This document shows, in pieces, positions 9,808 to 20,500 of a DNA stretch of 64,000 nt. Numbering within the stretch: position 1 is the first letter of the stretch; every line of letters starts with the position of its first letter. Made by a program: the position numbers and the translations under genes. The stretch is from the NCBI GenBank assembly GCA_949358305.1, contig OX442315.1:13046427-13110426 (forward strand). The letters are read 5' to 3'. The DNA comes from Strigamia acuminata (lineage: Eukaryota; Arthropoda; Chilopoda; Geophilomorpha; Linotaeniidae). A model generated the notes under the pieces. It saw only the letters and a list, made by a program, of their open reading frames with translations. It was not told the DNA's origin and did not search any database.

Positions 9808-12800
9808 TTATTGAGCCCGCAAAATGCTTAAATCAACTAAGAAGCGATCGCAAAACTTCACCAGGTCAGCTTTGTCAACTGACTTTGTAAAAATGTCGGC
9901 ATGATTGGACTTTGTGCCTACGTGAACGATTAGAAGATTATCTCTTTTAACAAGCTCTCTTATAAAATGGTAACGGATGTCAATGTGCTTTGTTTTTCTG
10001 TTCTCGACACAAGATTTTGTGAAATCCACTGCTGATATGTTGTCGCACATGACATAATGAGAGAATCTTCCAGCCAATTCTGGGGATATTTCGTGCAGAA
10101 CACGAACAATCCAAATATAGTCCTTAACAGTTTCTGTAAGGGCTACGTACTCCGCCTCCATTGTTGACAGTGTCACGTTCCGTTGTTTGAAGGTCCGCCA
10201 GTAGATGGGTGTGCTACCCAAAGTCACTAGTGTTCCTCCAACGGAAATTCGGTCATCTCTGTTGTTCGCATAATCGGAGTCGCTGTATCCGATTACCTCG
10301 ATCCGATCATTCGGGAACAACATTAATCCGTGGTTTCTTGTTGTTCTCAGATAACTGAGTAAGTCCAGCAGCGCAATCCAGTGGTCCCACCCTGGATTCG
10401 ATTGAAATTGGCTCAGGATGTTCACTGCATAAGTCATGTCGGGCCTTGTTCTCGACGCGATGAATGCTAAACATCCAAGTAAGCTTCTATATGGAATTCC
10501 TTCCATGACTTTGAATTCATCAATTGTGTCCGGACAATCTCGTTTCGTGAGAACAGTTGCTTTCGTCATCGGTTGAGATCGAATCTTCACATGTTCCAAG
10601 TGATTTTTGAACTTCAACAACACTTTGTTCACGTACGATCTTTGATGTAGAACCAATTGTTGTTTGTGCGAGTGAAATTCGACTCCTAGCAACTTCTTCG
10701 TTTGTCCGAGAATCACTAAATCGAATTGCGTTCCAATCATGTTGAGTATTTTCATCGCATCTTCGTACTGCTTTCCGAAGACAACGATATCGTCAACGTA
10801 GACGATTAGATACGCAATGTCTCCGTATTTATAAACGCAATTGCACCAATTGACGTGTTCTAGTCCTAATTTCAATAAAGTCTCCTCCAGTTCTATTCCC
10901 CATTCTCTTCCAGACTGGTGCAGGCCATAGATAGCTCGGAGGAGCCTGCAGACATAGTTCTCCTTGCCTTCAATGATGAAACCTTTTGGCTGGCGCATGT
11001 AGACTGTTTTATGCAATTTTGCATAAAGGTATGCACACTTGACGTCTGCCTGAATGTATGACCATTTGAGCATACAGACGAGTAGCGTGAACATAAAGCG
11101 CACGATTGAAAAGTCTACCACGGGTGAGAATGTCTCCTCATAGGATTCGCCGTAGACTTGGGAAAACCCTTGCGCGACAAGTCTCGCCTTATAACGTGCG
11201 ATTTCTCCCTCTTCGTTCTGTTTGGTCGTATATATCCATCTGCAACCCACTATCTTAGTGTTGGGCGGCGGTGGAACAAGTTCCCAAACCTCGCGCTCAT
11301 GCATGGTGTCAATTTCATCGTTCATCGCTTGGCGCCATTCATCCTTTTCGGGTAAAGTCGCAATTTCCTCATAACGTACGGGTACGTGGACCTCTAGATG
11401 ATTGGCTTCGAAGTTGATATTGATATCGTCAAAGTCCACGTCAAGACTATCTGTCGTCGTGTTTGATTCTGAGGGCTTTTTCTTTCTTTTGTCCTCAAAC
11501 AGATGCTCTGGTACGCGAAGATTGTGATCAGTACAGTAACGCTTCACGTCGGGTATCGAGCGTAACTTGGGCTTGTCGTAGCCCTCGATCGTGTACTCGA
11601 TATCTCTCTGTCCAGTTGGTCTGACTTTCTCCGTTTTCTTCCAAACTAATGCTGGAATGGTTGGAACTGGATTCAAAAGTCCTTGTCCGGGTTGTGGCGA
11701 AGTGCCCAGCAACTTCACTTCTGGCAAATTATGATGCAACTTGTCATCTGGCAGTCTAAATTTCAATTTAACTGGAGGCAATTCCAGTTGTGGATCTTCC
11801 TTCTTCTTAACTGGAACTGGCGGGGGTAGCGGCGGCCTGACATCTTCATCCGAATAATATTGGCGATCACTGTCATTGTCCATATTATCGTCCAAATTAT
11901 CGATGTAGGTCGTGTACTTTTCTGGTAGGCCCAGCACGCCTTCAACACCGCGCCTGCTCTCCACGAACTTCACGTCGCTGGTTTCAATTACTTTGGAAAA
12001 CTCCGGCAGCCATACTCTATATCCTTTCGTGATTCTTGAATACCCGAGCATAATGCCATGCAGACTCTTGTTGTCGATTTTGCCATCTCGAATTCTTTTC
12101 TGCACAAAGCATAAACTCCCGAATTTTCTCAAATGTCTAAGTGATGGTTTCCGTCCGTAATACAATTCCATCGGCGTCTTGTCCGAATTCAGCTTTGCGA
12201 TCCTGTTCCTGAGATAGTTGAAAGTCAGGATGGCCTCTCCCCAGAATCGATGTTCCAAGCCGGCATCGTACACAAGCGCTCGCATTCCATTTGCTAATGT
12301 CTGGTTAAGTCTCTCGGAAACGCCATTTTGGACTGGAGTGTACGCGTTAGTCCTCTCGTGAGCGATTCCTAGTCCTTGGAGGTACTCTCCAAACTTGTTT
12401 GAGCAGAACTCCATACCGTTATCCGTACGAATTGCGAGAACCGATTTCCCAAGCAATCGTTCTATTCGTTTCACGTGTTTTTGGAAAATGTCAAATACTT
12501 CGTCCTTCTTCTTCATTAAGTACACTGTCGAATAACGAGAGAAGTCATCCGTGATAGTTAAGAAGTATATGTTTCCCGAGAGTGTTGGTGTACTAAATGC
12601 TCCACATACATCCATGTGTAGCAATTGGAGTGGCTCTGTCGATCTAATTCCTGGCAACGACTTATGAGGAATCGCCTTCTTTTTGGCTAATGTGCAAACG
12701 TCGCATTGTGTAATTGGCACGTCCAAAACTGGCAACCCAATTACTGCACCTCCTTTGCTCATTGCTTGGACGCTTGGAAAATAGATATGGCCGAGCCGCT

Positions 12801-14280
12801 CATGCCAAAGTCTTGCTTCCTCAGGATTAGATGCACTCTTCGTTGTACTTTGTGTTGAAATAGTTGGCTCTTGTTTCTTCTGTTCGCCAACGTTCGCTCT
12901 GTTATTCGCTTTTTGTCGTAACTTCTCAAAGTCCGGCTTCTGGTCGCTTAGCTTGATGTAGTACAAACGATCCTTCTTCACGCCTTCCATCAGCTGTCTC
13001 TTCCACTGAGGATCGTATATCTTCACCAAGCCCGAGCCAACGGCGACTTTGCATCGTGCTTCGTCGATGCACGGTCCCGACAACAAATTTCGTCGCATGT
13101 CCGGCGCATAATAAACCTTCTTCAATGTGATTGGAATTGTCTCACTTCCAACCAAACACATCACGCAAACGTCCCCGACGCCTTGAATCTGAATTAAAGT
13201 CTTCTTATCCGCTTGACTTATTGTCCCTGTGGTTTCCTTGAAGTTGAAGAATTGATTCCTGTCTTTGCAGAAATGTCCAGTGGCCCCGGTGTCGTAGATC
13301 CAACAGTTGTTGGCTGCGCTGCACTGTAACATCTCCTCTTCGCTCAACTCGGTGAGAAAACCGACATCGAACATGTTTGTGTCCAATTCTTCCGCTGTAT
13401 TTGTGTTCTGGCTGTTATTCGACGGTAATTGTGCTGTGCAATCCCTTGCCCAGTGCCCTGGTTGATTGCACCGGAAACACGGCCCCCGTGGTGATGATCC
13501 GGTCGCATTTCCTCGGAAATTCCGCGAATTTTTGCCGCCTCGATAATTCGATTTGCCGCCCCTTTGTCCGCCTCGGTTGTTTTGGCTGCTATTCCCTTGC
13601 TGTTGTTGGGATTTAGACGAATTATCATTGCTCTTTGTGCTTGTTCCCATGTTGAAAGCGTCCGTAATTGGCGCTTGGCCCGAATCTCTGCGTTGTTGCG
13701 CGAGTCTGCCCTCCTCGGCGACCAATTCCGCTTCAACCTTTTCCAGTGTGAAATCCTTATCGTCCCATCGGTAAATACTCTGCACAATTGACTGGTATTC
13801 TTGTGGCAGGTATCGGATGAGCTGGAATGCCTGATACAAATTGTCCAAGTCGTGTTTGACGTCGGCTAATCGCTTTGCTGCATTGCGTATCTTCGCCGCG
13901 AATACCCCGATCGTCTCCGTCGCTGGATCGTATTTTAAATTGAAGAATTCGTCCAACAGACGTATAATTCTCGCCCTCGAGACCGGTTCGAAGTTAGTTT
14001 TCAGCGTATCCCACGCTGTTTTCGCGTCCTCGGTCCCGCTGAGCAATTCGTGGTATTGCTCCTCGATGGCGTAGTAAATTAGGCTGAAAGCTCGCCCCTT
14101 TCGCAGTTGAAAGTCCGAGCGATCTCGCCAAGACGCTCCCGGTGCCAGGGCTTCTTGTGTTCCATCGGTGAAGGCCCAACATCCGTGGTGCATCAACAGC
14201 ACTTTGATTTGCTGTTTCCACGTATCGTAGTTCGTCCTATTCAAAAGTGTAATCTTCCGGTCGAGTTTTTCCGTGTCCAT
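9808..14280 (-). CDS. Copia-1 Gag-Pol polyprotein
   Basis: Single frame of about 1490 aa from the ATG at 14280 (MDTEKLDRKI, the usual copia gag beginning); an upstream non-ATG extension to 14334 is less likely. Gag (UBN2-type) is followed by Q/N/G/R-rich sequence, CCHC knuckle CFRCNQPGHWARDC (about 268-281) and protease YDTGATGHF (DTG about 330). Integrase has the HHCC finger (HERLGH ... CDVC) and D,D,E residues in LHMDVCG, RTDNGMEF and NGVSERLN. Reverse transcriptase has VYVDDIVVF, and RNase H starts SDSDYA. IN before RT is diagnostic of Ty1/copia. No defect was seen. Confidence 0.96.
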   Translation of the reverse strand: MDTEKLDRKITLLNRTNYDTWKQQIKVLLMHHGCWAFTDGTQEALAPGASWRDRSDFQLRKGRAFSLIYYAIEEQYHELLSGTEDAKTAWDTLKTNFEPVSRARIIRLLDEFFNLKYDPATETIGVFAAKIRNAAKRLADVKHDLDNLYQAFQLIRYLPQEYQSIVQSIYRWDDKDFTLEKVEAELVAEEGRLAQQRRDSGQAPITDAFNMGTSTKSNDNSSKSQQQQGNSSQNNRGGQRGGKSNYRGGKNSRNFRGNATGSSPRGPCFRCNQPGHWARDCTAQLPSNNSQNTNTAEELDTNMFDVGFLTELSEEEMLQCSAANNCWIYDTGATGHFCKDRNQFFNFKETTGTISQADKKTLIQIQGVGDVCVMCLVGSETIPITLKKVYYAPDMRRNLLSGPCIDEARCKVAVGSGLVKIYDPQWKRQLMEGVKKDRLYYIKLSDQKPDFEKLRQKANNRANVGEQKKQEPTISTQSTTKSASNPEEARLWHERLGHIYFPSVQAMSKGGAVIGLPVLDVPITQCDVCTLAKKKAIPHKSLPGIRSTEPLQLLHMDVCGAFSTPTLSGNIYFLTITDDFSRYSTVYLMKKKDEVFDIFQKHVKRIERLLGKSVLAIRTDNGMEFCSNKFGEYLQGLGIAHERTNAYTPVQNGVSERLNQTLANGMRALVYDAGLEHRFWGEAILTFNYLRNRIAKLNSDKTPMELYYGRKPSLRHLRKFGSLCFVQKRIRDGKIDNKSLHGIMLGYSRITKGYRVWLPEFSKVIETSDVKFVESRRGVEGVLGLPEKYTTYIDNLDDNMDNDSDRQYYSDEDVRPPLPPPVPVKKKEDPQLELPPVKLKFRLPDDKLHHNLPEVKLLGTSPQPGQGLLNPVPTIPALVWKKTEKVRPTGQRDIEYTIEGYDKPKLRSIPDVKRYCTDHNLRVPEHLFEDKRKKKPSESNTTTDSLDVDFDDININFEANHLEVHVPVRYEEIATLPEKDEWRQAMNDEIDTMHEREVWELVPPPPNTKIVGCRWIYTTKQNEEGEIARYKARLVAQGFSQVYGESYEETFSPVVDFSIVRFMFTLLVCMLKWSYIQADVKCAYLYAKLHKTVYMRQPKGFIIEGKENYVCRLLRAIYGLHQSGREWGIELEETLLKLGLEHVNWCNCVYKYGDIAYLIVYVDDIVVFGKQYEDAMKILNMIGTQFDLVILGQTKKLLGVEFHSHKQQLVLHQRSYVNKVLLKFKNHLEHVKIRSQPMTKATVLTKRDCPDTIDEFKVMEGIPYRSLLGCLAFIASRTRPDMTYAVNILSQFQSNPGWDHWIALLDLLSYLRTTRNHGLMLFPNDRIEVIGYSDSDYANNRDDRISVGGTLVTLGSTPIYWRTFKQRNVTLSTMEAEYVALTETVKDYIWIVRVLHEISPELAGRFSHYVMCDNISAVDFTKSCVENRKTKHIDIRYHFIRELVKRDNLLIVHVGTKSNHADIFTKSVDKADLVKFCDRFLVDLSILRAQ

Positions 14281-15051
14281 TGTGAATTTAGTGTCCAACA
14301 CACCAAAAACACACACAAGATTGCTTAAAAACACTTTGAAATACTGGTAATCGCAACTGGGTGCAGTGTTGCGATGTTAGTTCGCTCTTAATACTATGTT
14401 AGTGTATCCTAGTAACAACACTAAGCTAATAATGGTATTCAACAATATATTCGAAAATAAAACGAAATAAACGAAATAAAGAGTTCATATATGTTGGCTT
14501 CCTGCTGCAGACTATCCACTTGTTTCGTACTGACAGCTTTGAGTCACACTTCACGTGTGGTTGAGAAAAAAACGTCGTATTGTTGATTTTCCCTCGTTTT
14601 TCCGTCTTTTTCGCCTCGAAAAATTCAGTTCCTTCGAGAATTTTCTCGTTTTTGGCAATTCCCGTTCGTTTATTGCTCGTTCACACTTCCCGTGTGGTTG
14701 TCGAGCGTCGTCGTCCTTGCGTATTTGTCGTCGAGTTGTTTTCTCGGCGAAAATTAACGCCACGTCGACGTTACGTATCGCGCCTCGCGATATTCGGAAA
14801 ATCGTCCGAAAATGGCCAAAATAAACGTATTAAATAAATGTTCTATAATGTTCGAACCCAATTAATGATCCTGTGTCGCTTGATGACCAATAATCGCTTG
14901 TAGAACCGTGGATCCTTGGCATAAGCACAGGTTGATTCCATTCCTCATGGACGCCGCCATCTTGGATTTTGAGGAGAAACGCCCACTTTTTCACCTGTGG
15001 TTGCTTTGAAATGTTTTCAAACACTCTAGCTGTTTTTCCCACGTTGTTTGT
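14281..15051 (-). other. Copia-1 5' leader
   Basis: About 770 bp between PBS and the gag ATG. Small frames here (for example 14830-15123 on the minus strand) begin inside the LTR and show no domain; it is treated as an untranslated leader. Confidence 0.6.
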
Positions 15052-15062
15052 GGCCCATAACC
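15052..15062 (-). other. Copia-1 primer-binding site (initiator tRNA-Met anticodon region)
   Basis: One base after the 5' LTR the minus strand reads GGTTATGGGCC, the complement of the tRNA-iMet anticodon arm. Copia-group elements are known to prime with an internal half-molecule of this tRNA. Confidence 0.8.
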
Positions 15063-15063
15063 T

Positions 15064-15382
15064 TGTTGAATAGTGTTGCAAACTTCTGCAAATAGTGACA
15101 AATGTAGTGGATTGGAAAAACACATCAGGTGAAAGAAAGAGACATCATGTTAACAGGTGAGAACCAAAACATCAAGTGATCTTTATTGATTGGTCACATG
15201 ACCTCAATGCAATCAGCGCCACCTGTAGGCAGCATACAGACACTGTATGTAAACAAACATTGCGATCACTCGCGTTGGCCAAACACATACACTAACACTT
15301 AGCTACATGATAATACGCAAAGATATATATATACACATGTTGTAAAAAGTGATTGCCTAACAATATACATTATATCTTAACA
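15064..15382 (-). repeat. Copia-1 5' LTR
   Basis: 319 bp, direct repeat of 9463-9781. PBS and polyprotein follow it on the minus strand. Confidence 0.95.
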
Positions 15383-17371
15383 GATCTGACCAGACGTCTT
15401 GATTTTTCCGGTTCGGGCTTGTCCCAAACGATTGGAGTTCTCGTTGAAGTTGAGGCTTCGGGGATAGTTGGGAGAGGTTCGACTTTGGTCGGTCCAAAGC
15501 GAGCTTCTCGATGTCTGAGTTGTTCTTCAGAACTCAGTGTCGGTGCGCCGATTATCACTTTCTTGCGAAAGGCGCTTGGGAGGCTGACGCTGGATGTTAC
15601 GCTTCTCGTCTGTGAGAGTTCCGGCTTGATGAAAGCACTTGGCGCCGTCTCTAGACTCGAGGCGGTCGAGGGAGTCGGGCGGTAGACTGGTTTCGGCTGC
15701 ATTTGTTGGTATTTCATAACCACCGCGAGGAGATCCGCCTGAGTATACATCTTCTTCTGCTCGGGGACCTCGTCGATAATCACTTCGTCGTCAATCTTCA
15801 TCGGTTCGGGACTGTCCCAAATCGATTTGATGACTTCACAGCGTCTCCTATCTCGCTGTCGTAATTCCTCTTCGCGATACGCTTTCCATGAACGTGCGCG
15901 ACTCTCCGATCCTCTCCTTCTTCGTTCGTCCTGTAACCGGAGGTTCTCTCGTTCACGTCGGGCTTTCTCATCACGTTCGCGTAGGAACTCTTCTCGATGT
16001 CTATTCCAGGATTCCTTGTTTTCTTCCCGCCGTCGGAAGTAATTTCTACGATAATCGTCCCAATTTTCTTGGTTCCTATCGCGTCTGCGTTGATCCTCTC
16101 GACGGTCGGGGCGTTCGCGCACATTTTCTCTTCTTCGGCTGGTTGACGGGGCGTCCCTGGATTGAAATCGCGATGTTTGTGGGGCCTCCGTCTTTCCCAG
16201 GCGAGAGAGAGCGCTTGGTTTGGCCAGGCGTTTCTCTGTCGCGGGTTTCTTATTCTGCGCGCTGCTGGAAGTGCTTGGCTTGTCCAGGCATTGTTTCTTC
16301 GCTGAGCAGCCTGCTTCGTCGTGCTCGTTGGAGAGACGTTTCTCGGCTTTCTGGCGTTTGCGACCAAAGAAGCCCAAAAAATGCAATTGATGCATTGCTC
16401 GTTGCGAGGTGATGAAACCGTGTCTCGGTCTCCAATCTGGGCGGTCGGGCCGGTCTTCGCGGATCTGAAGGAGCCAAAACCTGATTTCCTCGGTCGAGTA
16501 ACCGTCCGGCTGTAGATAATTGAAAACCTCGTCATGTGCGGTCCGCCTTACTTCTTCGTAATATGCCATATGGATCTGGTGTTTTTCTTCATCTGTTTCG
16601 GCGTCGCGCCATTGTTCGTAAACGTCCCATCCTCGCTGGTCGTCAGGAAAGGCGGCTCGGATTAGTGGATTCGGGATTGGCGCTGGCGGGTCCATATTTC
16701 TCGAGATAACTGCCCGTAAAGCTGCTTGATATTGGCGCGGCATGTAGTGGATCAACGTTTGCTGGCTGGACCAGTAGCGGCTGATCGCACGGGACAATAA
16801 AAGGCGAATTTTCCATGGTTCAAAGTCGACCGCTTCTTCGAGCGCTTGTCGGAACAGTATGGGGATTACTTCGCGCCATAAGCTGCCTGCGGAAACTCTT
16901 TTCGGGTCGATTTGCCCCCACGTAGTGCGATATCCGTCCTAAATATTAGAATATTAATAAATATATTAGGATCGTTGATTAATTTGTCATATTTTTGTAG
17001 AGATTCTTTCGTCTAACACAAGATGGCGTCATGGTCGGCCATGTGCTTTTCGACCACGTGTTTTGAAGTTAATTTTTCTTTCGGTATTTGATTAATTTTG
17101 ATAATTTGTCACTTAAAGTTAAATTATTTTTTCGTTTGTGGTCAGTCCACGAACTTATTTCGTATTTTTGATTATCGATACTTGAATTTTTTCTATTTTT
17201 TTTTTTTTTTTTACTTACGTCGGGTTGGACATCGGGTTCATTGGGTTCGTCCCAATTTCCCTCTTCGTTGTTTACAATGATTTGTAACAAATCCACTTGA
17301 TCTTCATCGTCATCCTCGGAAGCGTTGTTTACGGCCCGTTCAATTTCTTTCTTCCAATCATTTCTTTTCAT
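15383..17371 (-). CDS. Gypsy-1 ORF3, 5' part (two exons, unknown protein)
   Basis: Exon 1 is 17371-17219 (ATG, 51 codons, very acidic: EDDDEDQVD). A canonical donor GAC|GTAAGT is followed by a 280-nt T-rich intron (17218-16939) and an acceptor TTTAG|GAC; exon 2 starts at 16938 in the same phase. Exon 2 continues upstream of the first ATG-like codon, which supports the splice. The protein has a helical Trp-containing region (WGQID, FEPWKIRLLLSR), then a strongly charged R/E-rich helix region and an S/T/P-rich linker. It has no signal peptide or transmembrane segment, so it is not a classical envelope. Copia-1 interrupts it at 15383; the rest is at 9457-8323. Excluding the insert the frame is continuous (51+896 codons). 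Function unknown. Confidence 0.72.
16939..17218 (-). other. Predicted intron in Gypsy-1 ORF3
   Basis: Minus-strand GTAAGT donor at 17218 and TTTAG acceptor ending at 16939. Removing it joins two phase-0 exons. The frame downstream of the donor soon becomes lysine-rich low-complexity sequence and stops. Confidence 0.7.
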
Positions 17372-17556
17372 TTTTCGGAAATTAATTTGATACTTTGATT
17401 TACGGCTGCCTCGAGGTGATCGTCGCTTAGTCGGAGATGACAGTGATAAATGTGGGTCGGGTTAGAGGTTAACTATTAGTCTCATGTCATCTTTGATTGG
17501 TTTGGCCAATTAAGACGCATTGTGGGACGTAACAGGTGTCCCCCCTGTGGTTGTTT

Positions 17557-20500
17557 TTATCGATTGTTTGAGACAATGGCCGGAGTCGCTTTTTGTTTTC
17601 CGACGAGTTTCCCGTCTTTTATGAACGGGTTTGGCTTGTGTCGACGCATACCGTATATTTTATCAGGTTTGAGGATTCTTGTAGTCTTATTTTTGTTTGA
17701 TTGCTTTCCTTTTTTAGGAGATTCTTCGACTATTTCCTCCCTCTCCGAAATCTCATCCGGGGCGTCGGCCGCTTCGTGTGACTCATCTTGAACTAAATTG
17801 GTTGGGCCAGTTTGTTCATCTAAAAACATGTCGCGAATAATTGGATTTTGCGCTGGTTTCGTCTGATATTCCGTCCAAGCCTCTTGAGGAAACTCAGGTA
17901 AGTATGGAGTTAATTCTCGGGCGTGGATCGATCTAAAATTAACGTTGTCTGCCAATCTTTTTAGCTTGAAAGCGTTTCCGCCGTGGGCTTCGAGTATGAC
18001 GTACGGGCCGTCGCGTTTGTCTGCTAAGCCTGCGTGGACCCCCTTATTGGCGCTGGACTGAATATGTGTGTCTTTCCAGACGAGGTCATTGACTTTAAAA
18101 TTGCAGAAGGGCCGATCCTTTCCAGCAATGCTAATACGATCTCTCATGTCGAATATGTGTGACATCATGTGCTGATAAGTGGCCGAAATTATTTGCTCCA
18201 GTCTGTCGACATAAATATGAGGCTTCTCAGGATCAATTTCCAGTATTTCCTCCGGTATTCGTGGGTCCCAGGGTACTCTGAGTTCCCGAGCGAAGTTTAG
18301 AAACGCGGGAGAAAATTTGCGGTTCCTTGAGATCGTTGTGCGGATGCTGAAGGCAATTTCACGAAGATATTCGTCCCAGCTGGAGTGAACATCGGTGAAA
18401 ATTGCTAGTGCATATTTTATATCGCGATTTAACCTTTCGACGGGATTGGCCCGTGGATTATAGGTTGATGTATATGATGTCTCGATGTCGAATTTTTTAC
18501 AGAAGTCTTTGTACAAATTTGACGCGAATTGTGGTCCATTATCGGAGATTAATTTTCGAGGGAATCCAAAATGAAGCGCCACTTCGTACAAACATCGAAT
18601 GATTTTTTGCTTAGTTGGTCTCTCCATTGGAAAGAGTTCGGGCCATCCAGTCGCGACATCCATGATTACTAATATATATTTGTTTTTATTGGATGACGTG
18701 GGCTTTGGGCCCATTAAATCCACGCTCCAGCAATCGAAGGGTGCGAAAGGGCCAAGTGAGATTCTCTCGTAGCTCTTGGGCGTCCTCGGCTTGCACGCTT
18801 GGCATCTGGGGCAGTGATGAATAAAACGAACGATATCTCGGGTCATTTTTGGCCAGAAATAAAGTTGATTTGCTCGGTAGATCGTTCTGGCCACTCCAGA
18901 ATGTCCGGCGAGCGGGTGTCCGTGGACCATCCACAGAAACCTTGTCAGCAGACTCCTGGGTATAACGACTTTCATCGAAGTTCCCGTCTCCGTCAGATCA
19001 TCGCGGAAATTCGGGTGGTGTTTTAGTAGAAGTCCATCCTCGATTAAGTACGTGGAGGCTTCTCTTTCGAATTCTTCGCGTTGGATTTCGTCGAAATTCT
19101 CGTCGGGAAATTTTTTATCTGTGATGAAGTTTCGATAAGTTTTACAGAAGTCGTCTGTCATCTGGGCGGCTATTAATTCGTCCCTGGTGGGCGGCTTACT
19201 ATTCGTCCCCTTGCTTACGTGGGCGACGAATGCTCGAACGTACTTGTCGGAGATTCGAGGTTCTATCGTTAGCTCGTAATTTGGGTGAGCGTCCTTGACA
19301 GACTGGTATGCTCGGAGCCAATAATTGTAATAATTTTGGTCTCCTGACTCGAGTTTCTCCTTGGGTAATTCGTTTAGCTTTTTAAATTCCCATTTTCGGA
19401 CGGGGTTCGGACAGTAGAAGAGGCGTGAGTCGTCCCCTCCGCAGTCGGTCTCGTCTTCGGGGTCTGAAGCTGGGGCTCGTGAGAGGGCGTCTGCCACGAC
19501 GTTGAATTTTCCGGGTCGGTATTCAATGATTAAGTCACAAGCCATTAATTCTAGCTGCCAGCGAGCCATTCTTCCGGACGGTTCCTTCAACGCCATTAAC
19601 CACTTTAGTGCTTCGTGGTCAGTTTGTACGTTGAACTTGGTAAATTCCAGGTATGGTCTGAATTTTCGGATTGCCCAGACGACGGCTAGACATTCTAACT
19701 CTGTCGCATTATAATTCTTTTCGGCTGCTTGTAATTTCCGGCTGATGAACATCGTCGGGACCTCTAACACTACTCCGTCGATGTCATGCTTTTGAAGCAA
19801 CGCAGCACCTAGGCCAATTCGACTGGCGTCGGTGTGAAGAGTGAATTCTCGATTAAGATCTGGTAGGGGAATTCGTTTTACATCGATCAGCATTTGTTTT
19901 ATCTTGTTAAACGATGTTTCGCAGTGGTCAGTCCACTCGAAATCTTTATCGTTGCGTAACAGATCTGTGATGGGTGCCGCGACGTCTGCCAAATTTGGGA
20001 GCAATCGATTGAAGAAATTCACCATGCCCATGAAACGTTGGACTCCTTTTACATCTTCCGGGGCGGGGAACTGGCTAATCGCCTGGGTCTTTTTCGGGTC
20101 GATGGATAGGCCACCTGTTCCGACTGTGTAACCCAGGAATGCCAATTCTTTGCGGCAAAATTTACTTTTCCCTGGATGAATGTTTAGACCGGCTTTTGTG
20201 AGTCGCTCCATGACGTCATTCACGTGTATCAGGTGGTCTTCAAAAGTTTGGGAGACTATGACTATATCATCGAGGTAAGCCCATGCGTATTTGTGTAAGG
20301 CATCGCCGAGAACTTTTTCTATTAGTTTTTGAAAGGTGGCGGGTGCGTTTACTAACCCGAAGGGCATTACATTAAACATCAGTCGACCCTGTGGTGCCCA
20401 AAAAGCTGTTTTCTCTTTATCCTCTTCCCGCAATTCAACCTGCCAGTAACCCTTGGACAAGTCCATGGTCGTGACCCAGTTAAATGGGGCGAGCTCCCGT

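Larger units (their letters stand above)
9463..15382 (-). mobile_element. Copia-1: complete Ty1/copia LTR retrotransposon nested in Gypsy-1
   Basis: 5920 bp with 319-bp LTRs (15064-15382 as 5', 9463-9781 as 3') that look identical by eye, TG...CA ends, and a GATCT duplication (9458-9462 and 15383-15387). It carries one uninterrupted gag-pol frame with the copia order PR-IN-RT-RH. It inserted into ORF3 of Gypsy-1 after Gypsy-1 had landed in IR-A. It appears intact and recently active. Confidence 0.97.

Noticed and set aside
8323-17371. Gypsy-1 ORF3 as an envelope gene (errantivirus-like)
   Set aside because: No signal peptide, furin-like site or transmembrane segment; highly charged composition.
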